Shown piece by piece: positions 35,880 through 48,674 of a DNA stretch of 64,000 nt (position 1 is its first letter; every line of letters starts with the position of its first letter). The stretch lies in contig JALGQZ010000015.1 of assembly GCA_023105745.1 (NCBI GenBank), positions 3,428,999 through 3,492,998 on the forward strand. The letters are read 5' to 3'. The DNA comes from Austropuccinia psidii (Eukaryota; Basidiomycota; Pucciniomycetes; Pucciniales; Sphaerophragmiaceae). The notes below the pieces were generated by a model that saw only the letters and a list, made by a program, of their open reading frames with translations, ran no database searches and had not been told where the DNA came from. Both the position numbers and the translations under genes were made by a program.

Positions 35880-37560
35880 TTTTACCTCTCCGAGAGGGTA
35901 GAAAGACCACTTCTACCTCCATGTCCACAAAATAAACTTCTTGGTGTACCTCTGGTGGATTAAGATAAAGTAATTAGGGTTTGTCTTGGTGATTTATCAT
36001 TGAGAACTTTTCCTTGGTCATTATCATTTTCATCATCAGGCATTTGAACAAGCATATTGGTTGATTATGGGTGACAACATGGTTGTTAAAGTGCAGAAGA
36101 TTTTGTATATCTGATAGTATCTTCTTTATTATTTTGTAAGGCATTTTTTAAGGTGCTAATGGCTCTTTGAGAACGAGAAATTGAGGTACATAACTGATTT
36201 TTTTTAGTCAAAAATCCAAAATTAGAGCCTAAATAAATGGGTGTACCCAACCCATGAGGATGATCTTCTAATTTTTTGCTTATTGGGTGCCATTCATAGA
36301 TCTAAGATTTATTCTTCATTACCACTCACTTGATTGTGGCTAACAATTTCATCTTGATTTGATTTCGTTTGAAGTTCAGTGGATTGTTTAATTATACATA
36401 GACAATCAGATTCAAGCTTAGGTTTTTTGTTTGAAAATTCTGTTATTTTAGTTTGAGCTCCTTGTTTTCTAATTGCTAAATTACAATCTTTTTCTTTGAA
36501 TTGATCTGATAAAAAAGAAATACATAATATTTTGAAGAAGAAGAAAATACTTTAGGTTAACTGAAAACATACCAACACTAGTTTTATAACCCTTAATTCT
36601 TTCCATTAGACTTTCATTTCTCTCCCAGAGTCCTTCACGTTCTTCTTTAACTTGAATCATTTCATTTTTTTACCTTTTAATAAATATTGTAATGGACACA
36701 ATCCACCTAATAAGCTTTTACCTATTTCAGCTAAGAATTCTGTATCATTAGCTCTATGTTGAACATTTCTAGCTTTCCTGTTAATAGATTGATTAGTCAA
36801 AGGTGATTGTTGAGTTTAGAATGAATTATTGAAATCATTAGAAAAAACCATGTTTGAAGTAGGTGGTATTTGATTACCAACTGGAGTAATTTGCATGATA
36901 CAATTTGGAATATTAGATAAAGGAGTTGAAGGTCTACTGAGGAATATTGGCTTAAAATAAAAAAATAAAAAAGGCAGTAAGTTTTTATTATTATGATTAT
37001 TATTTTAAAAAGAGGTATTTTTGGAAATTTTTAGAGTTTAAAGATGATCAAGCTAAAATTTGATATTAAATTAATGTATTAATGAATATATAATTTAAAG
37101 GATTACATCACTACCACGAGCTTGTCTCCAAATTTCAGTATTATCTTTTTTCCAATGTTCCATTGCTATTTCTAGTTCTTTTAATTTTTCATGAATTGAT
37201 GGATTGATTGGGCTATTATTTGTATTACTAGTTGGATCATCATCAGATTCTTTATTAGTATAAATGATTAGAGGAACATTTGAATTGATATTTTTAACTT
37301 GAGAATTAATACATTTTTCTCCATTATTATGATGCTCTTATTTTGAATAATTATTATTTTCTAAATTAGTAGTAGCTTCAAGTTCGGAGATTTTGAGTTG
37401 AGTTCAGGTTGTGTTTTTAATAAAGAGTTACAAATTTGACCTGCCAAGTAAGTTACATGAGATTTAGCTTGAAGTAATCGATGTAAATGTTGTAAAAGGT
37501 TTCCAGGAGTTAAATTAATAGTAGTACTAGTAGGATTAAAACTGGTAGATATATTCAAAT
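35880..37560 (-). pseudogene. Decayed gene for a coiled-coil protein
   Basis: Separated minus-strand segments still read like one protein with introns: LTPGNLLQHLHRLLQAKSHV (about 37510), KELEIAMEHWKKDNTEIWRQ (about 37150), HRANDTEFLAEIGKSLL (about 36750), EEREGLWERNESLMERIKG (about 36620), FKEKDCNLAIRKQ (about 36500) and SPRQTLITLS with STRGTPRSLF (about 35960). Heptad-like spacing suggests a long coiled coil; the style recalls fungal 'up-regulated during septation' (Uds1-like) proteins, which is only a suggestion. Four in-frame TAA codons sit where CAA (Gln) would fit, and there are frameshifts, so it is not functional. Neighbouring repeats show no link to its function. Confidence 0.6.
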
Positions 37561-38380
37561 TTAAATGTTTAGATTATTAATTTTATTATTTGAAAAATAG
37601 TCAATTGAAATGGAGGGACTTTAAACCTAATCAGTTATGTTTACTGTGCCTGGGGTTATGCTTTTCCGCATGTAATATACCCAAAAGTAATTAGTGCGGC
37701 ATTTAATATAATTAATACTGTTTCTAATGTTTGTACTGTCAAATTAATAAATAAAATATGAATTATAAGAGTAAATGATAAAACAATTCTAAATTATAAT
37801 TAATGAAAATAAATAATGAATAACATATAAAATATAATTTATAAAAATAAGTGATAAATTAATTACAAAGTATGATTGATAAAAATGAATAATGGAAAAA
37901 TATAAAATATAATTAAAGTATATGAAAGATGGCTTATAAATAAAAATAATAAATAAAAAGAAAAATAAATAATAAATCAGATATAAAATACAATTTGTAA
38001 AAAAAGTGATAGATAAAATATAAAATATGATCAATAAAAAGACATAATAACAAGATATAAAGTATAATTAATAATGATACATGAGCCATAATAAATTGAA
38101 TATAAATAGTAAGAATATATCATAAATGAAATTGAAAATAAAGCTCATAATAATTGATAATAAAAATAAATAAGATATAAATCATAAGAATAAATAATAA
38201 TTAAAATATAAAATATAAGTAATAAAATATCAAATATACTTTATAAAGATAAATGATGAATGAAATAATAGATAAAATATAAAATATAAAATAAATAATA
38301 AATAATGAAAATTAAAAATTTCATATATAATGAATAATCCGGTAATAATAAATAATAAAAGGGAGATAATAATAAGTCAT
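37561..38380. repeat. A-rich degenerate repeats
   Basis: From about 37740, sequence built from ataaataataaaatataaaatat-type units without a fixed period. Strand bias is opposite to the T-rich region at 32250-35160. No gene. Confidence 0.5.
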
Positions 38381-40860
38381 GGAATTTATATAATTTTTCT
38401 TACTTTTAATTAATTTTAATTAATGGTCATTAAAATCCATTATCTTTGATTTATTTCAGATAATGGTAATAATTAGTTTTAAATAATTTTAATTATTTTT
38501 GGTTGAATTCCTTTTATTTGATTTTACTTATATTTATTTTCTTTTATTCAAATATATTGAATTTTCAATTATTTTCTCTTTTCAATAGAGTTCAATTAAT
38601 TTTCAAAAACTTTAATGAACTTTAATTTTTAATAATTTTCAGTCATTTTAACTCATAATCTGAATCGCAAAATAATAATTATAACTAATTATAATTATTT
38701 CTGATTTTTTTCAATGAATGTTTATTAATAATTACACTGAAATTATTCTCAATTATCATCATTCAATTTCAAACAATTCGAGTTAGTTTTGAAGAACTTG
38801 AGTCAATTCAAATCAGCATAAATCAACTTTAATCAAGTTCAAATGACTTAATTAATACTGATTATAAGTAGATAATACTGATGGTAATTAATTCAACTTG
38901 GTTATGTATATTTTCTTTTAATATCAATTAAGTATCATATATTTAAAATGTTTTGGGTATCTATAATTAGCTTAAGATATTTATCATTCATTAAAATCTT
39001 CATTAATTTTGTCTAATTTTAAGTGAATCTCATTTAACTCAAAATCAACACAGTTAATATTAAAGGATTTTAATTACTTTGAATCGAATTCAATTAATTT
39101 TCATTCATTTCAATATTTAAGGTGTTTTAATTACCTCTTAGAAATTTTAATCACTTTTGATTTTAAAGTTCCTTTATTTCATCTTGATAACTTTGATTAA
39201 TTGTAATTATATTTAATTAACTTCAATTAATCTTAATGATTATGAATGTTTTTAATTAATTCCAAATAATTTCAATTACTTTTAACATTCTTCATTTAAT
39301 TGTGATTATCTTCAAGTAATTGAAATCAATCTTGCTTAATTTTAATTTACTTTTATTCAATTTAATCACTTATAATTAATTAATATTGATTATGATCAAG
39401 CAATAATGGTTATAAATAATTTAGCTAATATAAATTATTTTTTCTTTAGTATTATTAATTATCATCAATTCAAATCTATTTGAGCTATTTATAATACAAT
39501 TTAATTAATGATCATTAATTAAAATCATCATTACTTTTGTGTAATGAATTTTCAGGTTATTTGAATGTAATTTCAAGTAGAATTTATGAAATTTATGCAG
39601 TTTAAATGAACTTGGATTAAATTTAATTCATTTTAATTAATTATGATTTCTAATTAAGCTTAATAAATATTGAAAAATATTATATAATTTTACTTTTCAA
39701 TTTAGTTTATTTAATTTTGATTAATTCAAATAATTTTGACTATTTTTAATTACTTTGACTTAATTAAAATTAGTTTTTATGAACTGCAATCAATTGAAAG
39801 AAATGGTAAAGGATTTTAAGGTAATATATCTAATTGTTCTTAATTTTGATTAATCCTAATTAATTTTAACCATTTTTCTTCTTTTTAATTAATTTTTATT
39901 ACTTTTCTTTCCTTTTGATTAATTTCAATCAATTTTCCTTAAATTTCCCGAATTTTGATTTATTTCAGATAATGGTAATTAGTTTTAAATAATTTTAATT
40001 ATTTTTGGTTAATTTTATTTTATTTGAATTAATTTTATTTATCTTTAATTCATTTTTTTAAATATATTTCATTTTCATTTACTTCAATTTTTAATAGGGT
40101 ACAATTAATTTTCAAAAATATTAATGAAATTTTATTTTTAATCATCTTCATAAATTTTGATTAATACTATCAATTTCCAAATATTCATTATAAGTAAGTC
40201 CAATTATTTCTGATTTTTTTCAATTAATCTTGATTAATTTTAATTAATTGTAATTAAGCTTAGTGATTTTTGATAATTCTTAGAATGAATTTGCATTATT
40301 TTCAATTAATTTTAGGGAATTTCCATTTATTATAATTTATTTAAATTCATTTCAATGAAGTTTGATGCATCACAATTAATTTCAAGTAATTTCCATTATT
40401 TTTAATCAATTAATCATAATTCTTTTTAATCAATATTGATTTATTTTAATTAATTGTAACTATGCTTATTTAATTTTTATAACTCTTAGTAAGCTCAAAT
40501 CAATTTGAATCAATGTAAATTTATTTTGATAAATATTAGCAAATCTTCAATAATCTGGATTACTTTTTCTTAATTTCATTATAATTTTTTTCAATGTATC
40601 TTAATTGAAACCATCTAGTATTAATTAATTTTCATTATTAAAAATTAATTGTAAATTATTTTAATTCATTTTAGTAAATCATAATCAATTAGACTTAGAA
40701 TTAATGCTAATTATTTGGAATTAATTTTAATTAATTACCCTCACTTAAAACCGTTTTTACTTATTTTTCATTACTTGTTATCGATTTAAAGTGAGTTTAA
40801 TTTGGCTTAAATTTAATTTACTGAATTATTCAAATAGTTCAAATCAATTTTTACACATAA
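38380..40860. repeat. Degenerate AATTAATTTT-type repeat domain with a ~1.5-kb duplication
   Basis: Nearly the whole stretch is made of drifting ttttaattaatttt units. Within it, 38445-38715 and 39954-40224 are clear direct repeats (shared tttgatttatttcagataat, aattattttt ggtt and tctgatttttttcaat landmarks), 1509 bp apart. A weaker similarity joins 38850-38990 to 39380-39560. No gene. Confidence 0.65.
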
Positions 40861-41900
40861 CTCTATTTTTCAATGAAAAATTCAATTTTTTTTTGGACTC
40901 CATCTAGAGGTAGAAAAATTTGAATTCAGAAAAAAATTCTTCAAATAGTTAAACTTAAATTTTTTGAATAAATTATTTGTTCAATAAGAACTTTGAGCTT
41001 TATGTATTCCATATAGAGGTTTAAAAGTTTGAATTTGAAAACAAATTTTTCAAATAGTTCAAATAAAATTCTTCAAACAGCCATTAATTGATCTCAATTA
41101 TAATTAATTTCTTAAGTAGTTCAAATAAAAGAATTGATTTAGAGCCTTGCAAGAGATAATATTCCCATATTCTAAAGTTATTTTGCATGATTATTCTTTT
41201 TACATTTTGTACAATACAGCATATTTAGATTTCAATTGAAATCAGGATTAATGACAAATAAAATCAAATTAAATATGAAAAAAATGTGGAGTTGATGTAA
41301 TGGTAAACGTTTCATTTTAGAATTTGAATTACTAATGAGAAATTTTATTGATTATTTAAGGAATAGTATTACTGCACTCCCAGTCATAACTTCAAGTTTA
41401 AAACTTACTGAAATCTTATTCAAAGTAATTTTCTAAAGCCATTTTATACTGATGCAGTACTAATAGCACACAGGTATATATCATTGATAGTCATAATGTT
41501 TAATTTTTTTAGGACAGAAATTCCAACCCTCATATATACTTATGTTAAATTTAATTAAATAATTTTATTCAAAATAAGTTATCTGAAAAATTAAAAATTA
41601 AAAATTAAGGAACTTAGCATTGAAATTCAGAATTAACTTATTCTGAATAAAAAAGCTTCTTTAATAATGAGCTTATAAGTTTTGATAAATAAGAATTTGA
41701 AGCAATAAGCAATATAAAATTGACTTTTCTTTGGCTGGACAAAAGCCAAAATATGAGGATTCAGATTTTTATACTTTTGGATACCTTTAGTAGTAACAAT
41801 TCAAATTCTAATATTGGAAAAAAAATTATGGATCCTACCCTTATGGAGCTTGGTTGATAATTTGATTAAACTGTCAGTGATATAAAAATAAATTGAAGAC
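40861..41900. other. A+T-rich intergenic sequence
   Basis: Ordinary A+T-rich DNA with no open frame, repeat boundary or RNA gene that I can support. Confidence 0.4.
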
Positions 41901-42882
41901 AACATCAAAGTGTCTCAATTATTTTCAAAATTGAATGAATAAAATCAAATTTTTGGAAATTTTCAAGTACCTCAGATAATTTAAAGAACTAAAATTATGA
42001 AATGGAGAAGATGAAACATAAAATCAAACAAAAAAATCTTTGATTCAAGACTCATCTCCCAATAAATCTTTAGGCTCAAACAAGCCAAAAGCTCAATTCA
42101 CATTTCAAACAAAACAAAATAAAAAATAGGCAATGTTTAATTTTGGGGCTTATTTGAGTTCATCAATTCAGGAAGTTATCTGAGAAGAAGAAAAATCATT
42201 GGAAACTGTAGGTATGCAAGTGAAAGTGATGAAAATTTGAAGAAGGTCATTCAAGGCCTTAAAGATAAGTACCCTTATTATTTTGATGGAAATGAGATAA
42301 TTGAGGGTATGACTTTACTTGAAAATAAGTGCAGAGCTAATTTTCTTTTCTATTGATATCTGATAATATGGCCCAAAAAGCTAAATGGATTATCCAACAA
42401 CTGCATATAGTAAAATGGTAGCCCTCATCATTAGAAATCCTGATAAATATTTCTGTTTGGTAGTAGATGGCCTCATTCAAAATCATTTGTCTTATTTCAC
42501 TTATATTTTAGCCAAATTTCAATACTGGAATCCACCTAGTATATCCTGATCTTGTGTCTACATTGCACATGCCATCCAAGTGCAGACAGAGCTCCTTTAC
42601 CCATCATCAAGGACTTGTGGCCTAAATGCAAAAACCAGCTTTGTCATGAATATTTGGTTTAATTTCATGTAATTGATTGAGATCATGAAAGAATATATAG
42701 TTCTTGAGACAGCATATTTCAAAAATAGGTTGTTTTGAGCCTCAATTGAGTAGCTGGAGGGTCTTTTGATGATTGGTTACTTTATCTTAAGTAATGCATA
42801 TACTCTTTCAACCACATTACACAGAGAGGGATGTTGCAAGCTCAAAAGTTCCTTCTTTTTCTGATTTCTACAAAAATAAAAA
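41900..42882 (+). pseudogene. Fragments of a mobile-element gene
   Basis: At about 41990-42060 the sequence ttgattcaagactcatctc resembles the Harbinger companion ORF at 51320-51350. Between 42180 and 42360 a plus-strand frame reads KVIQGLKDKYPYYFDGNEII followed by TLLENKCRANF, and near 42400-42540 another reads MVALIIRNPDKYFCLVVDG. I do not recognise these as a named family. They are broken by stops and are likely remains of a transposon gene next to the transposase fragment at 42883. Confidence 0.4.
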
Positions 42883-43245
42883 TTATTCACTTCTTGAATT
42901 TTTCACACAAAAATAAGTCAAATAAATTATAACTTTTCCATGATTGGGTATTTTCACATATATGATAGTTTGGGCTAAAATATGGTGTTTAAAATCTCTT
43001 TCTGAGTCCATATCATGAATTAGACAGATAATAGCTGCTGAATGGTACAACAAAGACAAAACTAAATTCATTTCCAATACCTTGAAAGCATGTGTACTTC
43101 CTTCCAGCCCCACATGCATATAAAATATTGAAATCCCAAAATTGAATTCCCTCAATACATTTTGATGCATTATCCTATTCCTTGTAAGCCATTTTGTGTG
43201 ATTGAATAGAAGATCCCTTTGTGAAATATATTTAACATCAATCAT
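42883..43245 (-). pseudogene. Harbinger-like DDE transposase fragment (second lineage)
   Basis: A 120-codon frame holding HQNVLREFNFGISIFYMHVG followed by LEGSTHAFKVLEM. This matches the conserved block of DDE_Tnp_4 transposases in which a strand-turn motif (usually GWEGSAHDxRVL) carries the second catalytic Asp. Here the position of that Asp reads Ala (THAF), so the fragment would be inactive even if expressed. It differs in sequence from the transposases at 12.6-13.9 and 53.9-54.5 kb. No ends were found. Confidence 0.6.
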
Positions 43246-43980
43246 ACTTACACACTTTTAAGATTAGTCTATGATAAATTAATTGAATGTTATTTACAAC
43301 TTTAACTATGACTGCAAAATGAATAATAAGTAATAATACAGATAAATCATAAGGTTTTTGGGGATTTAATAATGAGAATTAATGGTTTTTAGAACTACTA
43401 AAAGACCCAGGTTCAGTTGTTATCAATTTACTAACTATAGTAATCACTATGATACTGATAATGTTCTAAGTATACCTTATTATTTTCCAAGAGTATAACT
43501 GTCTGTAAAAAGTTTTACTATGTAGTAATTCAAGAGCAGAAGGGTGATTTCTCTTTTTGGGAAGAGAAAGGTCCCTTTTTATCCTGAAAATGGGTGGAAA
43601 GGAACTCTTGTCCTGTCCATGTAGAAAGAGTGAAGATTTTTCACTTCCAAGGGAGCACTTGTGGTTTATAAATCACAGTACAATCTTTAAGGGGTTAAGT
43701 GGTGGTTTTGGAACCACATATGAGAGCTTCCCCTAAATAAAAGGTGAAAATTTCCATTTGGGGACCTCACAGCCTTCTTGTGATGTATCTGATGCATAGA
43801 ATACTGTAAAGTACTTGTATGGGGTACGCATACAGCACAAGCTATGAGTTATTGAAGGATAAACAAGCTCCTTTGTATAATTTACAACTCACATTCAAAA
43901 ATATGGGAAAGTCTCCCACAGTATGGGAGCTTTAACAGTATTGTGGGATTTTGACCTTTAAAAAAAATGAATAAAAAAAA
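43246..43980. other. Intergenic, moderate G+C block
   Basis: 43520-43930 is less A+T-rich than its surroundings but has no open frame of use. It ends with a hairpin at about 43908-43933 (CTCCCA cagta TGGGAG, extended by AAAG/CTTT with one bulge), the kind of structure often found near element ends. Confidence 0.4.
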
Positions 43981-44772
43981 AATTAAAAAATAATAAATAA
44001 AAAATAATACAAAAAAATACAAAAAAAATAAAAAAAATAAAAAAAAAATAAAAAAAAAATAAAATAAAAATAAAAAAAAAATAAAAAAAAAATAAAATAA
44101 TAATAATAATGATAAAAATAAAAATAAAAATAAAAACTTTTTTTTTGAAAAAAAAAAATATAATATATATATATTTCTTTTTTTTTTGATTTGATTTTAA
44201 ATCTTGCCAAACAAATTTAAATAAAATAAAATAAATTTAAAAAAAAAAAAAATGTTTTTTTTTTTTTTTTATAAATCTTTAAAAAATTTTCAAATTTTAT
44301 AACTTTTTTTTAATTCGTCTTTTTTTTATTTAATTAAAATTCAAAATTTAAATTCTTCAAAAAAAAAAAAAAAAAAAATTTTTTTTTTTATTAATATTTA
44401 AAAAAAGGAATATTTTATTTTATTAAATTTGAATTCTTTGTTAGAGTGATCATTATTCTCATATAAATCAATTAATTTTTTAAATTAATCCTTCATTTAA
44501 TAGAATAGATTATACAATATAATAAAGGTTGCCTATTACTACTCACTTTACAAAAAAAAAAATCACCTCTTTTAAATTATTAAAAGATGATCAATTGTTC
44601 TTTCAAAAAAAAATTATTGAATTGTTTAATTCATAATCTTAAATCTTGAAAAAAAAAATGATTAAACTTTTTTACTATATTTTCTTATTGAGATATTTTC
44701 AAATTTTTTTTATTTTGATATAATTAAAAATTTTAAATTTAATAATTTGAATCTTTCTTTTAATTAAATATT

Positions 44773-44803
<31 letters not shown>

Positions 44804-44850
44804 TAAAATTTATTTAAATCTTTTTAATATTTATAAAAAAAATTGAATCA
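43981..44850. repeat. Low-complexity A/T tract
   Basis: Runs of aaaaaaaat/aaaataaaa units (43983-44140), then mixed poly-A and poly-T blocks up to the Mutator element. The 75-codon minus-strand frame here is simple-sequence peptide (Phe/Tyr/Ile). Confidence 0.8.
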
Positions 44851-45107
44851 TTAATAAAGGGTTTTGGTAAACACATGTAAGCTTTTAGTAAAAACACAAA
44901 AGCCCTTACATTTTTTTACCAATTTATGGTAAAAACATATAAGTGACCTTATTTTTTTTGCCATATTTTTCCCAACTTGGCATGTTAATCAATATTCACA
45001 AATTTTTTCAAGTTTTTTTTTTTTTTTTTTTTTTTTTCAAATTTCACAAATTTGGCCAATATGCCAAAAATGGTATTATTTTTTTTTTCAAAAATTCTAT
45101 TTAAAAT

Positions 45108-45510
45108 CTTCCCACTTATGAATTTCCTTAATTTTTTTTTATTTTTTTTTAAAATTGAAGGGTTTCAATCTTAAGAATAAAGCACCAGAAGCCCATAATT
45201 TTGGTAATTTTTTTTTTTGGTGGGACAAGTGAAGGTGCAAAAAGGGGGTTTTTTTTTCAAATGTTTTTTCCCGTCATTTTAATATGCCTATTTTAAAAAA
45301 GTTAATTTAATAACTTCCCACTTATGAATTTCCTTCATTTTTTTTCAAAAATTAAAGGGTTCAATCTGGACAATAAAGAACCAGAAGCTCATTAATTGGG
45401 AAAATTTTTTGGGTGGGACAACAAGTGAAGGCGCAATGAGTGTTTTTTTTCAACTGTTTTTTTTCTTGTGTGTAATATGACTATTTTCAAGTACAAAACT
45501 TCCACATGTT
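45108..45510. repeat. 206-bp tandem duplication inside the Mutator element
   Basis: Two copies begin cttcccacttatgaatttcc at 45108 and 45314 and share aagggtttcaatct, aataaagcaccagaagc and gtgggacaagtgaagg landmarks. They lie between the OTU coding end and the left inverted repeat. Confidence 0.8.
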
Positions 45511-45599
45511 TGATAAAAAAGGAGATTGAGGTGGAATTTAAGCAATAAATATGACTGAGGAGGGGGATAATTGGCATAAATTGTATATACAAAAATCAA

Positions 45600-48500
45600 T
45601 CAATAGGAATCAACCTCTAAAATAGTGTGTTTTTTCTCAGAAGGGGGAGGAAGATTGGACAAATACAACATTCTGTGTTTCTTAAATTTATCATACCACC
45701 CCAGGGCTTGTGGTTGGGCATGAATATCCCAATTCACAGTAATAGGGGGGACTGGGTAAATTTTAGAAATTATTATGTCCAAAGGAACAAAATGAGCACA
45801 GCTATCCAAGAAGCAGATGAAAATGGGGGGATTATCATTTGGAGGACAGAAATAAGGGAAAAAAAGAAAAAGATTTGACTGTGGAATAAAAGAAAACTGG
45901 TCTTTTATACTTATTTCAAATTGGATCCCCCATGTCAGGCATGGAAATCCACTTGATTTTTGGAGCCTGGCCAACATCTTCATACCATTCAATTCTGTCC
46001 AAACAAGAGGATACTTAGGGAATCAAGGTGTTCATGGCTTCATAAAGGTCTTGATTTTGTTGAATTTCTTCAGCCAAGTCACCTCTGACATCAGCCAATT
46101 TATCTTGAGTCTTGTAAATGAAGTGGGATACTGTTCTGTAGCCACAGTTTCCATCACCCTGGACATTGATGGCCTTGAAGGTGTATTTCAATATAAACTT
46201 GGGAAAGTCTTCTGAGCCAGTTATCTGATAAAATAAGTTCAAAAAATGAATAAATATCAAAATAAACAACAGAAAATTACATTAAAAAGAATCAGAAACT
46301 CACAAACAGCTTGGAGCATTCATCAATTGTGTGATAATTGCTTTGACAATGCTCATAGGTCAAGTCAATTGCATCATAGATATTCAAACTGGTGACAGGC
46401 TTGTGTGATTTTCTTTGTGATATTTTGCTTCCAATTGCCAATCTTCTTGACCTTCTAAGGGTTACTTCTGATTTATTTAATTTGGTTGCTGAGGGTAGTG
46501 AATCTGATTAACTGATGGATTTACATAATGAGTCCTCAGAATCTTCAGAATCTTCAGATGAGTCCACTTCCATAATTGGAGAGGGGACATTTGACTGTGA
46601 TCTTGATGTTGTTGTGCTGGTCACTTTTGATGAGGGTCTTCCTCTTCTCTTGGATTGACTTTCAATTATTTCAAATATTGAAGGTTCTCTTTTGTTTGGA
46701 TTTTTGTTTTTATTCTTGTCTCCTTAAGGTCTTCCATGTATATTCTTTCATTCTAAAGGGTCTTCATAATATTTATCATCCTCTTTACTCTTGGAAATTT
46801 GATCAAATGGGACTTTTCCAATCAAAAAATCTTGAAAATTTTGAATAATTGGGGTGATTTCTGACATTGGTCTTTGAAATAGGTCTTCCCCAATAGCTTC
46901 AAATATTTTCTTGGCTTCATTATTTCATTCTTTTTCAACACTTTGATCATCACCTTGAAAACCAGCCTGAGAAGAATATGACAAATAAAATCAGTTAATA
47001 AGAAAAAAAAATAAGAATAATAAATTTAAAAACCTCACAGGAAAATTCAAATTCAACTGAAGATTAAAGTCTGATATTTCAAGCCATTGGTTCTTGGAAA
47101 ATGCCTTTTGGGTCTTATGTTTTCAAGGAATTCCTTCTAATTGTTTTATTTTTTGGTGCATTTTTCATTGGGAGGAAATTTGGTTTTGAAATTTTCAAAG
47201 GCAATCTGAAGAGAATGATGAGACACCTTGCCATTGAGGGCACAGATGTGTAGAGGAAAATTCTTGGCGTGGACAATCATTTCTTTGGAGATTCCCTATT
47301 GATAATTTCAATAAATTGTTTTCTTAATTCCATGTGGAGAGCCCTAACTACTTCCAGGAGAGTACCAGTGGACTTTTGGAGCCAAAGTTTCACCATGGCA
47401 TGGGTACCTTTAGCTCTGGAGGTGGAGCCCACACCCAGGTGGCAATGGTGGTTGGTCCAGGCTGGCACATAATACTCCTTTAGAGGAAGCCATGTCTTTT
47501 CCAAATATTGCAAGACCTCAGGATTTTTGACTTTCTTTTGAAGCTTCTTCCAGTTGTCTTTGAAAGACTTTTCAGTGGATGAATGCATAACCTGAGAAAT
47601 GAATCCCAAAGTAATTAATGAAGAAAATAATAAGAAAAAAAGTGAAATAAAGTGAAGAAGTATATTACTTGATTCCAAAGGCCCATAAAATTTTCGAAAT
47701 CAGTTCCATGACCAATTTTCTTCATGCAATGAGCAGATACATTCTTGTTGATGTGCCAAATGCATAGCATGACTTTGGAGTCTGGGAAGAGCTTCTTAAT
47801 AGAGCTGTTCAAGGCCAGATCCCTGTCAATAACAATAACTGGAGGGGGAAAAAGATTGGTGTTGTTGAGGACCTTTTCTATGTATTGATTTAATGCCCAA
47901 GTATATGAAGGTTCATTTTCATTCTTCATCAAACAAAAAGCCCCAGAAAAGGTCTTATTGGTTGAGCTGAATCCAACATTATGAAAAAGGGGAATTTTGT
48001 ACTTATTGGTTTTATAAGTACAATTCATAAGAATGACATTAGGAAATCCATGAAGAATTTTTATGGCAAGGGGGTGAGTGAAAAAACAAGGAGGTAATGT
48101 GTCCCTCAGAATCCCTTTCAGAGTACCAAACAAAATTTTCTTCTTTGAGAGTGTCAATAAGATCATAAATAGGCCTTCTGCCTTGCAGTTTTTCTTTCTT
48201 GATTTTCTTGACTTGGTTGTAAATGTCTTGAAGGATTACATGCCTGTAAGACTCCCTCTGGCTGCATAATTGGGCCTGAATTTGCCTTGGCATGAGCAGT
48301 GATTCAGACATTTGAGAAATTTGGGATGTTTCTTGCTCATTGAATTTCCTGAAGGAAGGATTTGCCATGATATTTTCAGTGGCATCATGGCTATGTTCAG
48401 GATTTTTTACTTTAAGAGTCCAAGTGGTACTCTTGGCATATTTCCTGGCATAAAGTCTAAAAGGACAGTCAAGCTTTCTTGAGGTGACTGTTTTGGAGGG

Positions 48501-48674
48501 GATTTTGTTGGGATTTGGGGTGCCAGACCTGTCACAACATATTTCAATTTGGTTGTGGGTCATATTGGACCTCAAGGTGGACACAGCATACCCCTGAGCC
48601 CTGGCAACATTATGCACATGTTGCCAAAGAAGCTCAAGGGTCTGAAATTCACCTTCAGTGGGGGGTTGAATCAT
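45600..48674 (-). pseudogene. MULE transposase fused to an OTU cysteine-protease domain (broken)
   Basis: Read on the minus strand: (1) 48674-48039, FAR1-type zinc-binding DNA-binding domain (LDCPFRLYARKYAKS, then HSHDATEN); (2) 48090-47669, MULE transposase core with FPNVILMNCTYKTNKYK, VIVIDRDLAL and LCIWHINKNV; (3) after a GT-AG intron (47668-47592), the C-terminal core HLGVGSTSRAKGTHAMVK; (4) a linker at 47270-46320 with several stops; (5) after another intron, an OTU protease with VQGDGNCGYRTVSHF (nucleophile Cys, about 46160) and the catalytic-His block CAHFVPL (about 45790). Breaks: a frameshift in a T run near 48085, another near 47290, and stops in the linker. The first catalytic Asp of the transposase (usually DCTYKT or DGTF) is Asn here. 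OTU proteases cleave ubiquitin; its use in transposition is unknown. Confidence 0.82.
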
